Origin: Burkholderia sp. BCC1644
GTDB lineage: Bacteria; Pseudomonadota; Gammaproteobacteria; Burkholderiales; Burkholderiaceae
Reading direction: 5' to 3'
Assembly (NCBI RefSeq): GCF_902833225.1
Contig: NZ_CADFEI010000009.1
Span: 274,390-338,389 of the forward strand
Length of the DNA stretch: 64,000 nt
Positions 9,455 to 18,753 of this stretch are shown here, piece by piece. Made by a program: the position numbers and the translations under genes. Under the pieces are notes generated by a model. That model was not told where the DNA came from. It saw only the letters and a list, made by a program, of their open reading frames with translations, and made no database searches. Within the stretch, counting starts at the first letter, position 1. Each line of letters opens with the position of its first letter.

Positions 9455-10270
9455 TCAGGATTCCGGCCGCCCCATCCTGCGCGCCATCGCCGGGCTCACC
9501 GCATGCACGGGATCGAAGCCGAAGAATTCGAGCACGTGCCGCGCGACGTCGTCGCGATCGTTGTCCGCGCAGATCATGTGATAGCTGTTTTCGAGCACGA
9601 TCCCGCGCGCGTCGGGCATCTTCTCCAGCAGGAAATCGGCCGAGCGCAGGCTCGTCAGTTCGTCCTCGCGCGCATGCAGCACGAGCGTCGGGCACGGCGT
9701 GCCGGGCGCGGCCTCGAGCGCCCAGTCGCGCATCCGGTCGACCTGCCGCACGCAGGCAAGCGGCACCCACGCGTAGTGGAAGCTGTCCTGCCGCTCGAAC
9801 TTCTTCTTCACGATCGCGCGGATCGTCGCGTTCTTGATGCCGAACGGATCGCCTTCCTCGACGCGCATCCGCTCCGCGACACCCGGCACGCGGTACAGCA
9901 CATGCCGCAACGACCGGTACCACGGCGTCGACCAGCCGTCGATGAACACCGGCGTCGCCAGCAACGCGAGCCGGCCGCGTGCATGCTGCACGCGGTGGCA
10001 CAGCAGCAGTGCGACCAGCGCGCCCATGCACATGCCCGCGACATGCAGCGTGTCGTACTCGCGTTCCAGCGCGCGATACTGTTCGGTCACGGCATCGAGC
10101 CACACCTCCGCGCGCACGCCGACCAGGTCCTCGGGGCGCGTGCCGTGTCCCGGCAGCGTGATCATGTGCGTGTCGGCGCCCGCGCGCCGCATCGCCTTGT
10201 GCAGCGAACCGAGATCGTATTGCGTGCCGCCGAGCCCGTGGATCAGCAGGACGCCCGTGCGGCCCGTCAT
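9455..10270 (-). CDS. Alpha/beta hydrolase with a cysteine nucleophile
   Basis: Alpha/beta-fold enzyme of 271 residues. The oxyanion-hole strand GVLLIHGLGG is at the N-terminus. The nucleophile elbow is GMCMG with Cys81 in place of the usual serine; Asp203 (HAREDE) and His231 (NSYHMICAD) complete a likely triad. The order resembles carboxylesterases and monoglyceride lipases, but a Cys nucleophile is better known from dienelactone hydrolases. The substrate is unknown. It lies 13 bases after the MASE1 gene on the same strand, so the two are probably co-transcribed. Confidence 0.75.
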   Translation of the reverse strand: MTGRTGVLLIHGLGGTQYDLGSLHKAMRRAGADTHMITLPGHGTRPEDLVGVRAEVWLDAVTEQYRALEREYDTLHVAGMCMGALVALLLCHRVQHARGRLALLATPVFIDGWSTPWYRSLRHVLYRVPGVAERMRVEEGDPFGIKNATIRAIVKKKFERQDSFHYAWVPLACVRQVDRMRDWALEAAPGTPCPTLVLHAREDELTSLRSADFLLEKMPDARGIVLENSYHMICADNDRDDVARHVLEFFGFDPVHAVSPAMARRMGRPES

Positions 10271-10283
10271 GACACTTGCCCGC

Positions 10284-11576
10284 TCATTCGTCCGACGGCC
10301 ACACGCGCTCGATCTGCCAGACGCCCGCGACCACCGTCACGTCGACGTTCGAATCGAGCAGCGGCGCGCCGTGGTCGGTGATCGTCTGCGTGCCGCCGTC
10401 GCGCAGCACGATGCGCAGCGACAGCGACGCGCAATCCTCGCCGGCGATCTCCGCGTTCCAGTAGTCGCTCAGTGCTTCGCGGTCGCCCGGCTGCACGCGT
10501 TCGAGCACGAGCGGCACGCTCGCGATCTGCGACGCATCGACGCCGACGCCGAACACGCGCTCGACGTCGCCGCTCCAGTCGATCCGGCCCGACTCCGGAT
10601 CGAGCACGTACGCGATCTGGCCGGCGCTCGCGAGCGCGAGCTCCATGTTGTTCTGCAGGACCGCCGCATGCTCGTGCACGCGTTCGCGCGTCGTCTTCAG
10701 CGTGCTGACCGTCAGCACCAGCAGCGACGCGACCGCGAGATAGAGCTGCGCTTCGAGCAGCGCGCTGCCGTAGTGTTCGTGGAACGACGCGAACGGGCCG
10801 TCGCCCTGCGCGGTCTGCTCGATCACGATCAGCGCGAGCACCAGCACCGACGACGAGCCCGCGCGACCGCCGAGCAGCAGCGTCACCGCGACGGTCAGGA
10901 ACAGCGGAATGTACGTGAGCGCGAAGCCGGCGCCCGTGCCGAATTTCTGCGACGTGTCGCCGTCGAAGATCACGAGCGCGGCGCCCACGACCAGCGCGAA
11001 CGAGACCATGCCGAGCACCAGGTCGAAGCGCTCGTGGTCGCCGGAGCGGTGCGCGCGAAAGCGCGACCACGACGCAAGCACCGGCGTGACCAGCAGCACG
11101 CCGACGAAATCGGATGCGGCCCACACCGACCACACGTCGAAAAACGGCGCGCCCTTGACCGTCGTGTACCACGCCGCGCCGCCGATCGCGCCGACGACGC
11201 CCGCGATCAACCCGGCGAGGATCACCGAGCGCAGGAAGTACAGCCCTTCGAGCGAGAAGCGCACGCGCTGCACGAGCCAGACCGCGAGCGCGGCCGCGCC
11301 GACCTCGTCGATCGTGAACAGCACCGCATTGACGAGGCTGCCGTGTTCGAGCGCCGTCAGTGCGAGCTGCCCGACGAGGAACGCGCCGGCCAGCGTCAGC
11401 CAGTCGCGCGCCGGCCGCAGCATGAACGCGCCGACCGTGACGCCGGCCGGCAGCCAGATGTAGCCCGTCAGCCGGACGGGGCCGTTGAACTCGTGCGAGA
11501 TGTAGCCGGTCGCGAGATACAGCGCCGCCCAGAGCAGCGCGGCGACGAGCCCCGGCCGCGATCGTTTGGTGTCCAT
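10284..11576 (-). CDS. MASE1 membrane sensor with a PAS-like C-terminal domain and no output domain
   Basis: 430 residues from ATG 11576 (MDTKRSRPG); the longer open frame adds Arg-rich residues with no membrane logic. About eight hydrophobic segments cover residues 10-300 and match the MASE1 sensory domain (TGYISHEFNGPVRLTGYIWL, LPAGVTVGAFML). A short linker helix leads to a PAS-like domain (about 315-425: AGQIAYVLDPESGRIDWSGD). The protein then stops, where MASE1 proteins normally carry a histidine kinase, GGDEF or EAL domain. It may work through a partner or be a shortened kinase or cyclase. Confidence 0.72.
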   Translation of the reverse strand: MDTKRSRPGLVAALLWAALYLATGYISHEFNGPVRLTGYIWLPAGVTVGAFMLRPARDWLTLAGAFLVGQLALTALEHGSLVNAVLFTIDEVGAAALAVWLVQRVRFSLEGLYFLRSVILAGLIAGVVGAIGGAAWYTTVKGAPFFDVWSVWAASDFVGVLLVTPVLASWSRFRAHRSGDHERFDLVLGMVSFALVVGAALVIFDGDTSQKFGTGAGFALTYIPLFLTVAVTLLLGGRAGSSSVLVLALIVIEQTAQGDGPFASFHEHYGSALLEAQLYLAVASLLVLTVSTLKTTRERVHEHAAVLQNNMELALASAGQIAYVLDPESGRIDWSGDVERVFGVGVDASQIASVPLVLERVQPGDREALSDYWNAEIAGEDCASLSLRIVLRDGGTQTITDHGAPLLDSNVDVTVVAGVWQIERVWPSDE

Positions 11577-11884
11577 CGAGAATCCCTGTGTGCCGCGCCT
11601 GCGGCCTGCAGGTGCGCGATGTGCGAATGATATGCGGATGGGGTGGGTGGGGGAATACCGGGGCCGGAAGCACGTTCGGGGCGCCGGCACGCCCGCAGGC
11701 TGGCGAGTGTGACCGGGAAAGTATCGGAAAAGTTCGTGGCTTCCCGGACGCTATCGGGACACGACCGTATGCCGTCTTGTCCAGATGGCCAAAATCGCAC
11801 GCATCCGGTCGTTCGCCCCTACCATGAAAGGCATCCGAAAGCGTTCGTTTCGGGTATCGTCCACGTCTCCAGCCCGCATTCCAC
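11577..11884. other. Divergent intergenic region, 308 bases
   Basis: Separates the MASE1 gene (minus) from the next plus-strand gene and must hold both promoters. I see no ORF with coding character, no hairpin and no clear operator here. A G-rich tract lies at about 11636-11660. Confidence 0.5.
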
Positions 11885-12841
11885 ATGACCACACGTAATG
11901 GAAACAGCCCCGGTCCGGCCGACATCGGCCCCTTCGATGCCATGAGCCGATTTCGCGTCACGTACGACGGGCCCGCGCTCGAATCGTCCGAGATGGACGT
12001 GCGCGAACTCGCGCCCGCGCTGCTTGCATTCGGCGATTTGCTCGACGCATCGACGCGCGCACTGTGCGGCGATCAGGTTCGGCCGCAGGTGAACGTGCGC
12101 GACAGCTTCAAGACCGGCAGCTTCGGTATCGACTTCACGCTCGCGACCTCACTGCCCGGCCGCATGCGCGACATGCCGAGCGGCAACGAAGGCACGGCGC
12201 TCGCCAATGCGGTCACGATCCTGACCGCGCTCGGCATCGCCGCGCCCAAGGCGAGGAAGGGGCTCTTCGCCGTCCTCAAATGGCTGCGCGGGCGCGAGAT
12301 CCGGCAGGTGCGAATGCAGGACCACACCGCGGTGCTGCAGGTCGAGGGCGACGAACTCGAGATCGACCTGCCCGTCCTCACGCTGCTGCGCGACGTCCGC
12401 GTTCGCCACGCAACCGCACAGGTCCTGGCGCCGCTCGCGCGTGAAGGCGTCGAGATTTTCGCGGCCGGCACCGATACGGAAGTGTTCGAGACGGTCGCCC
12501 GCCACGAAATTGCGTGGTTTCGCGCACCCGAGCCAACCGACACGCTCCTGCTCGACGAGCATCGCAAGATGGCGTTCTCGATCGTGTCGCTCGCGTTCAA
12601 GGACGACAACAAATGGCGGCTGTACGACGGCACGTCGACGATTCATGCGGCAATCACGGACGCCGGCTTCCTGTCGCGCGTGAACAACAGCCAGATCAGT
12701 TTCAGCAAGGGGGATGTGCTCTTGTGCAATGTCCGTATGCAGCAATGGCAAACTTCGGACGGCGCAAAAACCGAATATGAAGTCACGGATGTCCTCGAAC
12801 ATCGCCCGGCCGGCCTTCAGATTCAGTTACCCGGCCTGTGA
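11885..12841 (+). CDS. Hypothetical protein
   Basis: 318 residues, family not recognised. It is soluble, with no signal peptide or membrane segment. The N-terminal part is a compact domain (FRVTYDGPALESSEMDVREL, then ALLAFGDLLDASTRAL). Residues 95-135 hold a weakly hydrophobic Ala-rich helix (TALANAVTILTALGIAAPKA) and a basic patch. The C-terminal third is beta-rich (FSIVSLAFKDDNKWRLYDG, FSKGDVLLCNVRMQQW). The start could instead be ATG 11942 (MSRFRVTYDG), which would remove a disordered leader. Codon use is normal for the window. No neighbour suggests a role. Confidence 0.65.
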   Translation: MTTRNGNSPGPADIGPFDAMSRFRVTYDGPALESSEMDVRELAPALLAFGDLLDASTRALCGDQVRPQVNVRDSFKTGSFGIDFTLATSLPGRMRDMPSGNEGTALANAVTILTALGIAAPKARKGLFAVLKWLRGREIRQVRMQDHTAVLQVEGDELEIDLPVLTLLRDVRVRHATAQVLAPLAREGVEIFAAGTDTEVFETVARHEIAWFRAPEPTDTLLLDEHRKMAFSIVSLAFKDDNKWRLYDGTSTIHAAITDAGFLSRVNNSQISFSKGDVLLCNVRMQQWQTSDGAKTEYEVTDVLEHRPAGLQIQLPGL

Positions 12842-12884
12842 TCCGCGTCGAAGCCCCGATGCCCAACGCAACCCGTCATCCATC

Positions 12885-13322
12885 ATGAAACCGGCGATCG
12901 ATCTGCGTCCTGCCTCCGCCACCGACCTCCCGTTCCTGCTGACGCTCCGTCGACTGACGATGACCGAGCACCTGCAACGCGTCGGCGCGCCGACCGACGA
13001 CGCGGCGCACGACCAGCGCATCCGCGCGCACTTCGACGACGCGATGATCGTCTGCGAAGGCGCGGAGGCCATCGGCTTGTTGAAGGTGACGCGCGCCGCC
13101 GGCGAATGGCACGTCCATCAGATCCAGATCCTCCCCGCGCACCAGGGCCGCGGCATCGGCGAGGCCGTGCTGAACGCATTGCTGACCGACGCCGCGCGCG
13201 AGCACGTGCCGGTATCGCTCAGCGTGCTGCACGGCAACCCGGCGCGGCGGCTCTACGAACGGCTCGGCTTCCGGCTCGCGTCGGAAACCGACACGAGCGC
13301 GAGCATGATCTGGCGCGCGTGA
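12885..13322 (+). CDS. GNAT-family N-acetyltransferase
   Basis: 145 residues. A classic GNAT fold: beta strand WHVHQIQILPAHQGRGIGEA carries the acetyl-CoA loop (Q-x-x-G-x-G/A), and NPARRLYERLGFRLASE is motif B. The acceptor is unknown; the neighbours do not help. The upstream open frame overlaps the previous gene and is ignored in favour of ATG 12885. Confidence 0.82.
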   Translation: MKPAIDLRPASATDLPFLLTLRRLTMTEHLQRVGAPTDDAAHDQRIRAHFDDAMIVCEGAEAIGLLKVTRAAGEWHVHQIQILPAHQGRGIGEAVLNALLTDAAREHVPVSLSVLHGNPARRLYERLGFRLASETDTSASMIWRA

Positions 13323-13353
13323 GGCGCGCCGTTGCGACGCCGCCGCATGACGA

Positions 13354-14184
13354 TTACTGCGTGATCTTCGCGTCCTTCAGCAGATTGCCGATCATCTGCG
13401 CGCTCGCCTTCTCGACCGCGATTGCCTGCAGCTGCTGCTGAAGCCCCGGCTTCGCGGCCTCGAAACCCGGCACCTGCGTCGGCCGCTTCGCATCCAGCTT
13501 CACGATCGCCCGCACGCCATCGACCGGAATCGAATCCTTCGTCGCCGCGCCGACGGTCAGCTTCTCGAGCGCCTGCGCGACCGGCAGCGGCAACCCGCCC
13601 GTCTTGCCTTCCGCCGCCGGCGTGTTGAAGCTCACCCACGGCAGCTCACCGCCGCTGTCGCGGCTCGGCGCCATGCTGTACTGCCGCGCGAGCCCGTCGA
13701 ACGACTTGCCGGCCTTCAGCTCGCTCAGCACGGTCGCGGCCGTCACCGGATCCTTGACGACGATCACGCGCGGCTTGTATTCGCTCTTGCCGAGCGTCGC
13801 GACGAGTGCGTCGTAGCGCGCCTTCACCTGCTCGTCGGTCACCGGCTCGGGCTTCACGTTGTCGCGCAGGTACAGCTGCACCTCGGCCGTCGCCTTCGCC
13901 TGCTGCACCGCCGCCTTGACTTCGGGCTTGTCGCCGTAGTTCGCCTTCTCGGCCGCCTGCTGCACCAGCACGCGCGTGATCAGCTGGTTCTTGATCGCCT
14001 GGCGGACCTGCGGCGAGTCGGGCTGCCCGGACGCGCGCAGCAGCGTATCGACGTCGGTCTGCGTGATCGGCGTGCCGTTGACGGTCGCGACGGTCGCGGC
14101 CGTCTGCGCGTAAACGGAACCGCTCAGTGCGCCGGCCAGCGCGGCAATCAGCAACAGGCGGTTCGGTGTCGTCTTCATCTTCAT
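13354..14184 (-). CDS. Periplasmic PpiC-type peptidyl-prolyl isomerase
   Basis: 276 residues starting MKMKTTPNR with a signal peptide ending near GSVYAQ. A SurA/PrsA-like N-terminal domain (VNGTPITQTDVDTLL) is followed by a parvulin domain (VVKDPVTAATVLSELKAG, FDGLARQYSMAPSRDSGGEL, WVSFNTP). It should act in the periplasm as a folding catalyst for exported proteins. The longer open frame upstream is Arg-rich noncoding sequence. It is a single-gene unit downstream of the propeller-protein gene. Confidence 0.85.
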   Translation of the reverse strand: MKMKTTPNRLLLIAALAGALSGSVYAQTAATVATVNGTPITQTDVDTLLRASGQPDSPQVRQAIKNQLITRVLVQQAAEKANYGDKPEVKAAVQQAKATAEVQLYLRDNVKPEPVTDEQVKARYDALVATLGKSEYKPRVIVVKDPVTAATVLSELKAGKSFDGLARQYSMAPSRDSGGELPWVSFNTPAAEGKTGGLPLPVAQALEKLTVGAATKDSIPVDGVRAIVKLDAKRPTQVPGFEAAKPGLQQQLQAIAVEKASAQMIGNLLKDAKITQ

Positions 14185-14461
14185 CGTTATCGTCGCTTCG
14201 AGCGTAAAAAGCGCGGCATGGAGCATGCCGCGCCAGTTCATCGTGCACGCACACGCAGCGTCCGCGTGTGCCGCTGTCATTGTGCACGGAACCGCATTTC
14301 CGCGTCGGGAGGTTGGGACGCGCCGCGCAACGCGGCACGGCGCGCATTGCACGCGCCGTTCATTGCGAACGTGTGGCGTGGCCATCTCGCGAAAGCGCGT
14401 CGATTGCCGTCACGACTTCGCGAGTCCGGCCGCTACCCGAGGCGGCCGCCCGTTCGGCGGG

Positions 14462-16396
14462 TCAAGGCGTCCACCGGTACACGGTGATGCTGTTGCCCTT
14501 CACGTTGTTCTTCATCACCACGTACTCGCCATTCGACCGGCGATACGCGCGGATGCTGTACATCGCGTCGATCGCGCTGCTCGTATCGACGGTCGCGGGG
14601 CTCGCGTTGACCAGCGTGGTGTCGAGATTGCCGGTGGTGAGGTTGAACGCGTCGACGTTCGGCCACAGCGGCCCGCTGCTGCTGAACCAGTAGCCGACGA
14701 ACAGGTGATTGCCGACCGCATCGATCGATTTCGCGCCGCTGTGCGGCAGCGTGATCACCGGATCGGGCTTCGTCGTGTTGCCCGCGCTCCAGCCGTGGTA
14801 CACCTCGATACGCGTGCCGATCGACGTCCAGTCGTTGCTGCCGACCGCCCCCTGCGCGAGCACCATCGTGTCGCTGTCCGCGAGATAGACGATGCGCGTC
14901 AGCGGCAGGATGCTGGCCGGAATGCGGGTCGCGACACCCGGCCCCCACGACGGTTTGCCGTTCGCGTCGAAGCCGATCAGCGGGTAGTGCGTGATCGCGC
15001 CGGTCTTGTCGAGGCCGGCCCACACGCCGCCCTTGCTGTCGATGCTGAAGCCGCTCGTCACGCGCTGCGTCGTGTTGAACGCGGGGCCCGGAATCGATCC
15101 GTCCGGAATCGCGACATAGCCGTTCGCCGCATTGAAATGGTAGAAGTAGAAGACGGGCGGATTCTGGCCGGCCGCGACGAGGATCCGGTTCGCGCCCACC
15201 GACGTGAGCAGCCCGAAGTGCTCGTCGCGCTGCGTATCGCTCATGTTGATGCGCGGGTCCGACGGGTACGCGAACGGATCGACGGTGTTGGCGACGAACT
15301 TGCCGCCCGCGGTTCCGCTGTACACATGCGTGCCGCCATAGAACAGCGCGCCGTCCGTGACGGGGTCCGGCGCCGCGATGCCTTCGAAGTTCAGCGACTG
15401 CAGCGTATAGCGCAGGCTTCCGGTGCTGCTGTACGCATGAATGTCGGTCGCGCCGTTGCGGCCGAGATCCCAGCTGCCGCCCCACGGATTGTTGAGCACA
15501 TAAAGGTTGCCGCCGGTGTCCTTGCCGATCCCGACGATCCGCGTGAAGCGTTGCGCGCCGACCTGCCCCTTGATGCCCGTCGTCGTGTCGAGATAACCGC
15601 CGCGCACGCCGAACGTGCCGGCGAGCGCCGGCCGGCCCGCCACCGTATAACGCTTGATGTTCTGGTCGGGGCCTTCATCGCCCACCAGCAGTTGCGCGGC
15701 CGCCGCATCGAAATACAGCGCCGACGGCTGCGACCCGGCCGGCATCCGGATCGTGTTCAGCAGCGCGCCCGCCGGGCTGAAGCCGACGATCGAGCCCGCG
15801 CCCTTCTGCGCGACCCACACGTTGCCCGCGCCGTCCACCGCGAGCGCGCCCGGCGCCGACACATTGATGTCGCGCTGCCACACGCCGTCGGTGGTGAATA
15901 CGCGCACGCGATTGCCGTAGAAGTCGCTGGCGTAGAGCAGCGAACCGGCCGTCGCGAGCCCGGTGACGACGTCGATGCGCGGCTGGTTGGTTGCCGCGCT
16001 GATCTGGATCACGCGGTCGCGATACTTCGTTGCGCGGTTGTAGCGCCCTACCGCGCCGCTGCCGTACGTCTTGCCGGGCTGCAGCGCGACGAACAGCGAG
16101 GTCGCGTTACCGGTGATCGCGCTGCCCTGGAATTCCGAATGCGTGCCGATCGAGCCGATGCTCTTGCCGTTCTGGTAGATCGCCACGCCGCCTTCATCCT
16201 CGTCCCACATCGACGCCGTGTAGATCACGCCTTCGGGCGCGACCCACATCGCACGCGCGACGTTGCCGACGTGCGCCGCGAGCGTGCCGTAGGTATTCGC
16301 CAGCCAGTCGGTGGTATTGCCGGCGTGCGTGGCCGGTGCGATCGCGGCGATCGCTGCGGCAAGAAGCGCAGCCTGGATTCGTTTTCTGGCGACCAT
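14462..16396 (-). CDS. Secreted beta-propeller protein with NHL-like repeats
   Basis: 644 residues from ATG 16396, which has GGAGAG 8 bases upstream; the signal peptide ends near ATHAGNTTD. The rest is built of repeated strands of the kind GALAVDGAGNVWVAQKGAGS and GIGKDTGGNLYVLNNPWGG, as in NHL or SMP-30-type propellers. There are hardly any cysteines. It is probably periplasmic or extracellular; enzyme function or binding partner is unknown. The single-gene transcript starts from a comparatively AT-rich upstream region. Confidence 0.72.
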   Translation of the reverse strand: MVARKRIQAALLAAAIAAIAPATHAGNTTDWLANTYGTLAAHVGNVARAMWVAPEGVIYTASMWDEDEGGVAIYQNGKSIGSIGTHSEFQGSAITGNATSLFVALQPGKTYGSGAVGRYNRATKYRDRVIQISAATNQPRIDVVTGLATAGSLLYASDFYGNRVRVFTTDGVWQRDINVSAPGALAVDGAGNVWVAQKGAGSIVGFSPAGALLNTIRMPAGSQPSALYFDAAAAQLLVGDEGPDQNIKRYTVAGRPALAGTFGVRGGYLDTTTGIKGQVGAQRFTRIVGIGKDTGGNLYVLNNPWGGSWDLGRNGATDIHAYSSTGSLRYTLQSLNFEGIAAPDPVTDGALFYGGTHVYSGTAGGKFVANTVDPFAYPSDPRINMSDTQRDEHFGLLTSVGANRILVAAGQNPPVFYFYHFNAANGYVAIPDGSIPGPAFNTTQRVTSGFSIDSKGGVWAGLDKTGAITHYPLIGFDANGKPSWGPGVATRIPASILPLTRIVYLADSDTMVLAQGAVGSNDWTSIGTRIEVYHGWSAGNTTKPDPVITLPHSGAKSIDAVGNHLFVGYWFSSSGPLWPNVDAFNLTTGNLDTTLVNASPATVDTSSAIDAMYSIRAYRRSNGEYVVMKNNVKGNSITVYRWTP

Positions 16397-16861
16397 GACG
16401 GATGCTCTCCTGAATGATGCAAACATTCACATGAGGGGTCGGCCGGCCAGATGGCTTGAAATCCGCAATGCGTAAATTCTTCCCCTGAATCATCTGGCGC
16501 AGTCGGTATTACGTACGGCATGCCTTCGATAATGAGCAGGGCGAGAATAGCGTTATATAAATCGAAAAAAATTGCGAACCGCTTGCGCTCGCGGCAAGCG
16601 CGATTGCGCGACAGTGAATGTTCACTTACGCGCCGGCACGGGAATAGCGGGAATCAGGCATTCGCCTGCGGGAATATCACCGCAGGTCCAGCGATGACGG
16701 ATTGAAACGGCAAACATTTTTACCGGCGAATCGGAAAAATCCGCCGAATACGGTGCAAAGGCACTGCACAAAACAAATCGCCGGCCTGAATCCGTATCGA
16801 ATCCAGGCCGGCGATCGTCATCGACTACGGGACAGGCAACGTGTCGCCACGTTGCCACGCG
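16397..16861. other. Intergenic region, 465 bases, with an AT-rich promoter-like patch
   Basis: No gene seen. The stretch 16535-16575 is unusually AT-rich (a run with ATATAAATCG and a poly-A tract) and probably contributes to the promoter of the propeller gene. The far end holds the dicarboxylate-symporter terminator listed separately. Confidence 0.45.
16777..16815 (-). terminator. Rho-independent terminator of the dicarboxylate symporter gene
   Basis: A perfect 12-base stem (16777-16788 with 16804-16815) encloses a 15-base loop, 46 bases past the symporter stop. Read on the minus strand the stem is followed by ATTTGTTTTG, a T-rich tail. Confidence 0.75.
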
Positions 16862-18160
16862 TCATGCCGCTGTCTCCCGCACTTTCACCTCGGCCACGCG
16901 CCCGCCGTCCGAATCGTTGTCGTCGCGCGGATCACCGAGTTGCCCTTCCCACTTCGCGACCACCGCAGCCGCGATCGAGTTGCCGACCGCGTTGGTGGCC
17001 GAGCGCCCCATGTCGAGGAACATGTCGACGCCCATGATCAGCAGCAACCCGGCTTCGGGCATGTTGAACTGGTTGAGCGTCGCCGCGATCACGACCAGCG
17101 ACGCGCGCGGTACGCCGGCCATCCCCTTCGACGTCACCATCAGCATCAGCAGCATCGTGATCTGCGTGCCGAGCGGCAGATGGATGCCGTACACCTGCGC
17201 GATGAACAGCACCGCGAACGTGCAGTACATCATCGAGCCGTCGAGGTTGAACGAGTACCCGATCGGCAGCACGAAGCTCGAGATCTTGCGGTTCACGCCG
17301 AAGCGGTCGAGCGCGTCCAGCAGCTTCGGATACGCGGCCTCGGAGCTCGCCGTCGCGAACGACAGCAGGAACGGCTCGCGAATCAGCCGGATCAGCGTGA
17401 ACGCACGCTTGCCGAGGAACGTCACGCCGGCGAGCGTCAGCACGCCCCACAGCAGCGCGAGCGCCAGATAGAAGCTCGCCATGAACTTCGCAAACGTCAG
17501 CAGGATGCCGAGCCCTTCGGTCGTGATCGTCGACGCGAGCGCCGCGAACACCGCGATCGGCGCAAACCACATCACCGCGCCCGTCACCTTCAGCATCACC
17601 TGCGCGAGATCCTCGATCACGCCGGTCAGGCGCTTGCCCGCGTCGCCGAGCGCCGACAGCGCGGTGCCGAAGAAGATCGAGAACACGACGATCTGCAGGA
17701 TTTCATTGTTCGCCATCGCCTCGGCGATCGACTTCGGCACCAGGTGGACCACGAAGTCCTTCAGTGTGAAGGCGCCCGTCTTCAGGTTGAGGGCCGCATC
17801 GGCAGGCGGCAGCGGCAAGCTCAGGTGGCTACCCGGCTGCAGGATCGTCGCGGTCAGCAGACCCAGCAGCAGCGACGTGAACGACGCAATGAAGAACCAG
17901 CCGAACGCCTTGACGCCCACGCGACCCACCGCGCCTCCGTCGCCCATCTGCGCGATGCCGACGGTCAGCGTCGCGAATACCAGCGGCGCGATGATCATCT
18001 TGATCAATCGCAGGAATACATCAGACAGCAACGACACGTAACCGGCGACTTCCTTCGCCATCTTCGGGTCGGGAAACGCGCTATGACACGCGTAACCCAC
18101 GGCGATACCCAGCATCATCGCGACGACGATGTACTTGGTAATGTTGTGCTTCTTCTTCAT
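16862..18160 (-). CDS. Dicarboxylate/amino acid:cation symporter (DctA/GltP family)
   Basis: 432 residues, inner membrane, DAACS family. Eight hydrophobic segments plus the re-entrant loops can be followed; the serine-rich hairpin is SFATASSEAAYPKLLDALDR and the substrate/cation motif is GYSFNLDGSMMYCTFAVLF, then MLMVTSKGMAGVPRASLVV and GVDMFLDMGRSATNAVGNS. This is the layout of the DctA and GltP transporters, which import C4-dicarboxylates or glutamate/aspartate with protons or sodium. Which substrate is used cannot be read. A strong terminator follows. Confidence 0.88.
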   Translation of the reverse strand: MKKKHNITKYIVVAMMLGIAVGYACHSAFPDPKMAKEVAGYVSLLSDVFLRLIKMIIAPLVFATLTVGIAQMGDGGAVGRVGVKAFGWFFIASFTSLLLGLLTATILQPGSHLSLPLPPADAALNLKTGAFTLKDFVVHLVPKSIAEAMANNEILQIVVFSIFFGTALSALGDAGKRLTGVIEDLAQVMLKVTGAVMWFAPIAVFAALASTITTEGLGILLTFAKFMASFYLALALLWGVLTLAGVTFLGKRAFTLIRLIREPFLLSFATASSEAAYPKLLDALDRFGVNRKISSFVLPIGYSFNLDGSMMYCTFAVLFIAQVYGIHLPLGTQITMLLMLMVTSKGMAGVPRASLVVIAATLNQFNMPEAGLLLIMGVDMFLDMGRSATNAVGNSIAAAVVAKWEGQLGDPRDDNDSDGGRVAEVKVRETAA

Positions 18161-18753
18161 TAGTAATCCAAATCACAAAACGTATGTTGCTAACGGCTGG
18201 CAAATCATTCGCGTCCGGCTGCGAATCGGAACCCACGTCGCCAGGCAGGCGACCAGTCCGCGTTTGGCGGTCGCCTTGGCGGACAGGGGGGGCATTCTAA
18301 CGCAAATGGCGCACCGGCTTTCAAATCTGAAAGCGAGGCCGGTCGATCTGTGTCCGGATGTCGCTGGGCAGACAGGTTTTGTCGCGATCCAGCACTACCC
18401 TGGCCAGGAACGGCCGCCACGGAACAGCCCGGCCGACGATGCGAAACCGGCCGTCGCCACTGCGGCAAACGGGTTTCGCGCGGACACGCGCATCAGTGGT
18501 CCGCCCGCACAGGGCGCCGACACGGTCAAGCGATCGCGACACATTCTCACAAAGATGCGCAGACCTCGACACTACGATACGTAAACGATATGTAATATTT
18601 GGAAATGATTCGCGTTGACGCCATGCCCGGGCGTCGATGCGCGATCGCGGGCCGGCAACGCGGCGCCGTGTTCGAGTCATTGCTCCCGACGGGTTGAGCC
18701 ATTCATTCATAAGCAGTCCTCTGGATGGACGATCGAGGAAAAGCGGCATCGTG
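18161..18753. other. Divergent intergenic region, 593 bases
   Basis: Lies between the symporter (minus) and the glycosyltransferase (plus). Short ORFs here have no coding character. An AT-rich patch at about 18575-18610 (ACGATATGTAATATTTGG) is a possible promoter for the glycan unit. No hairpin or recognised operator. Confidence 0.45.
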
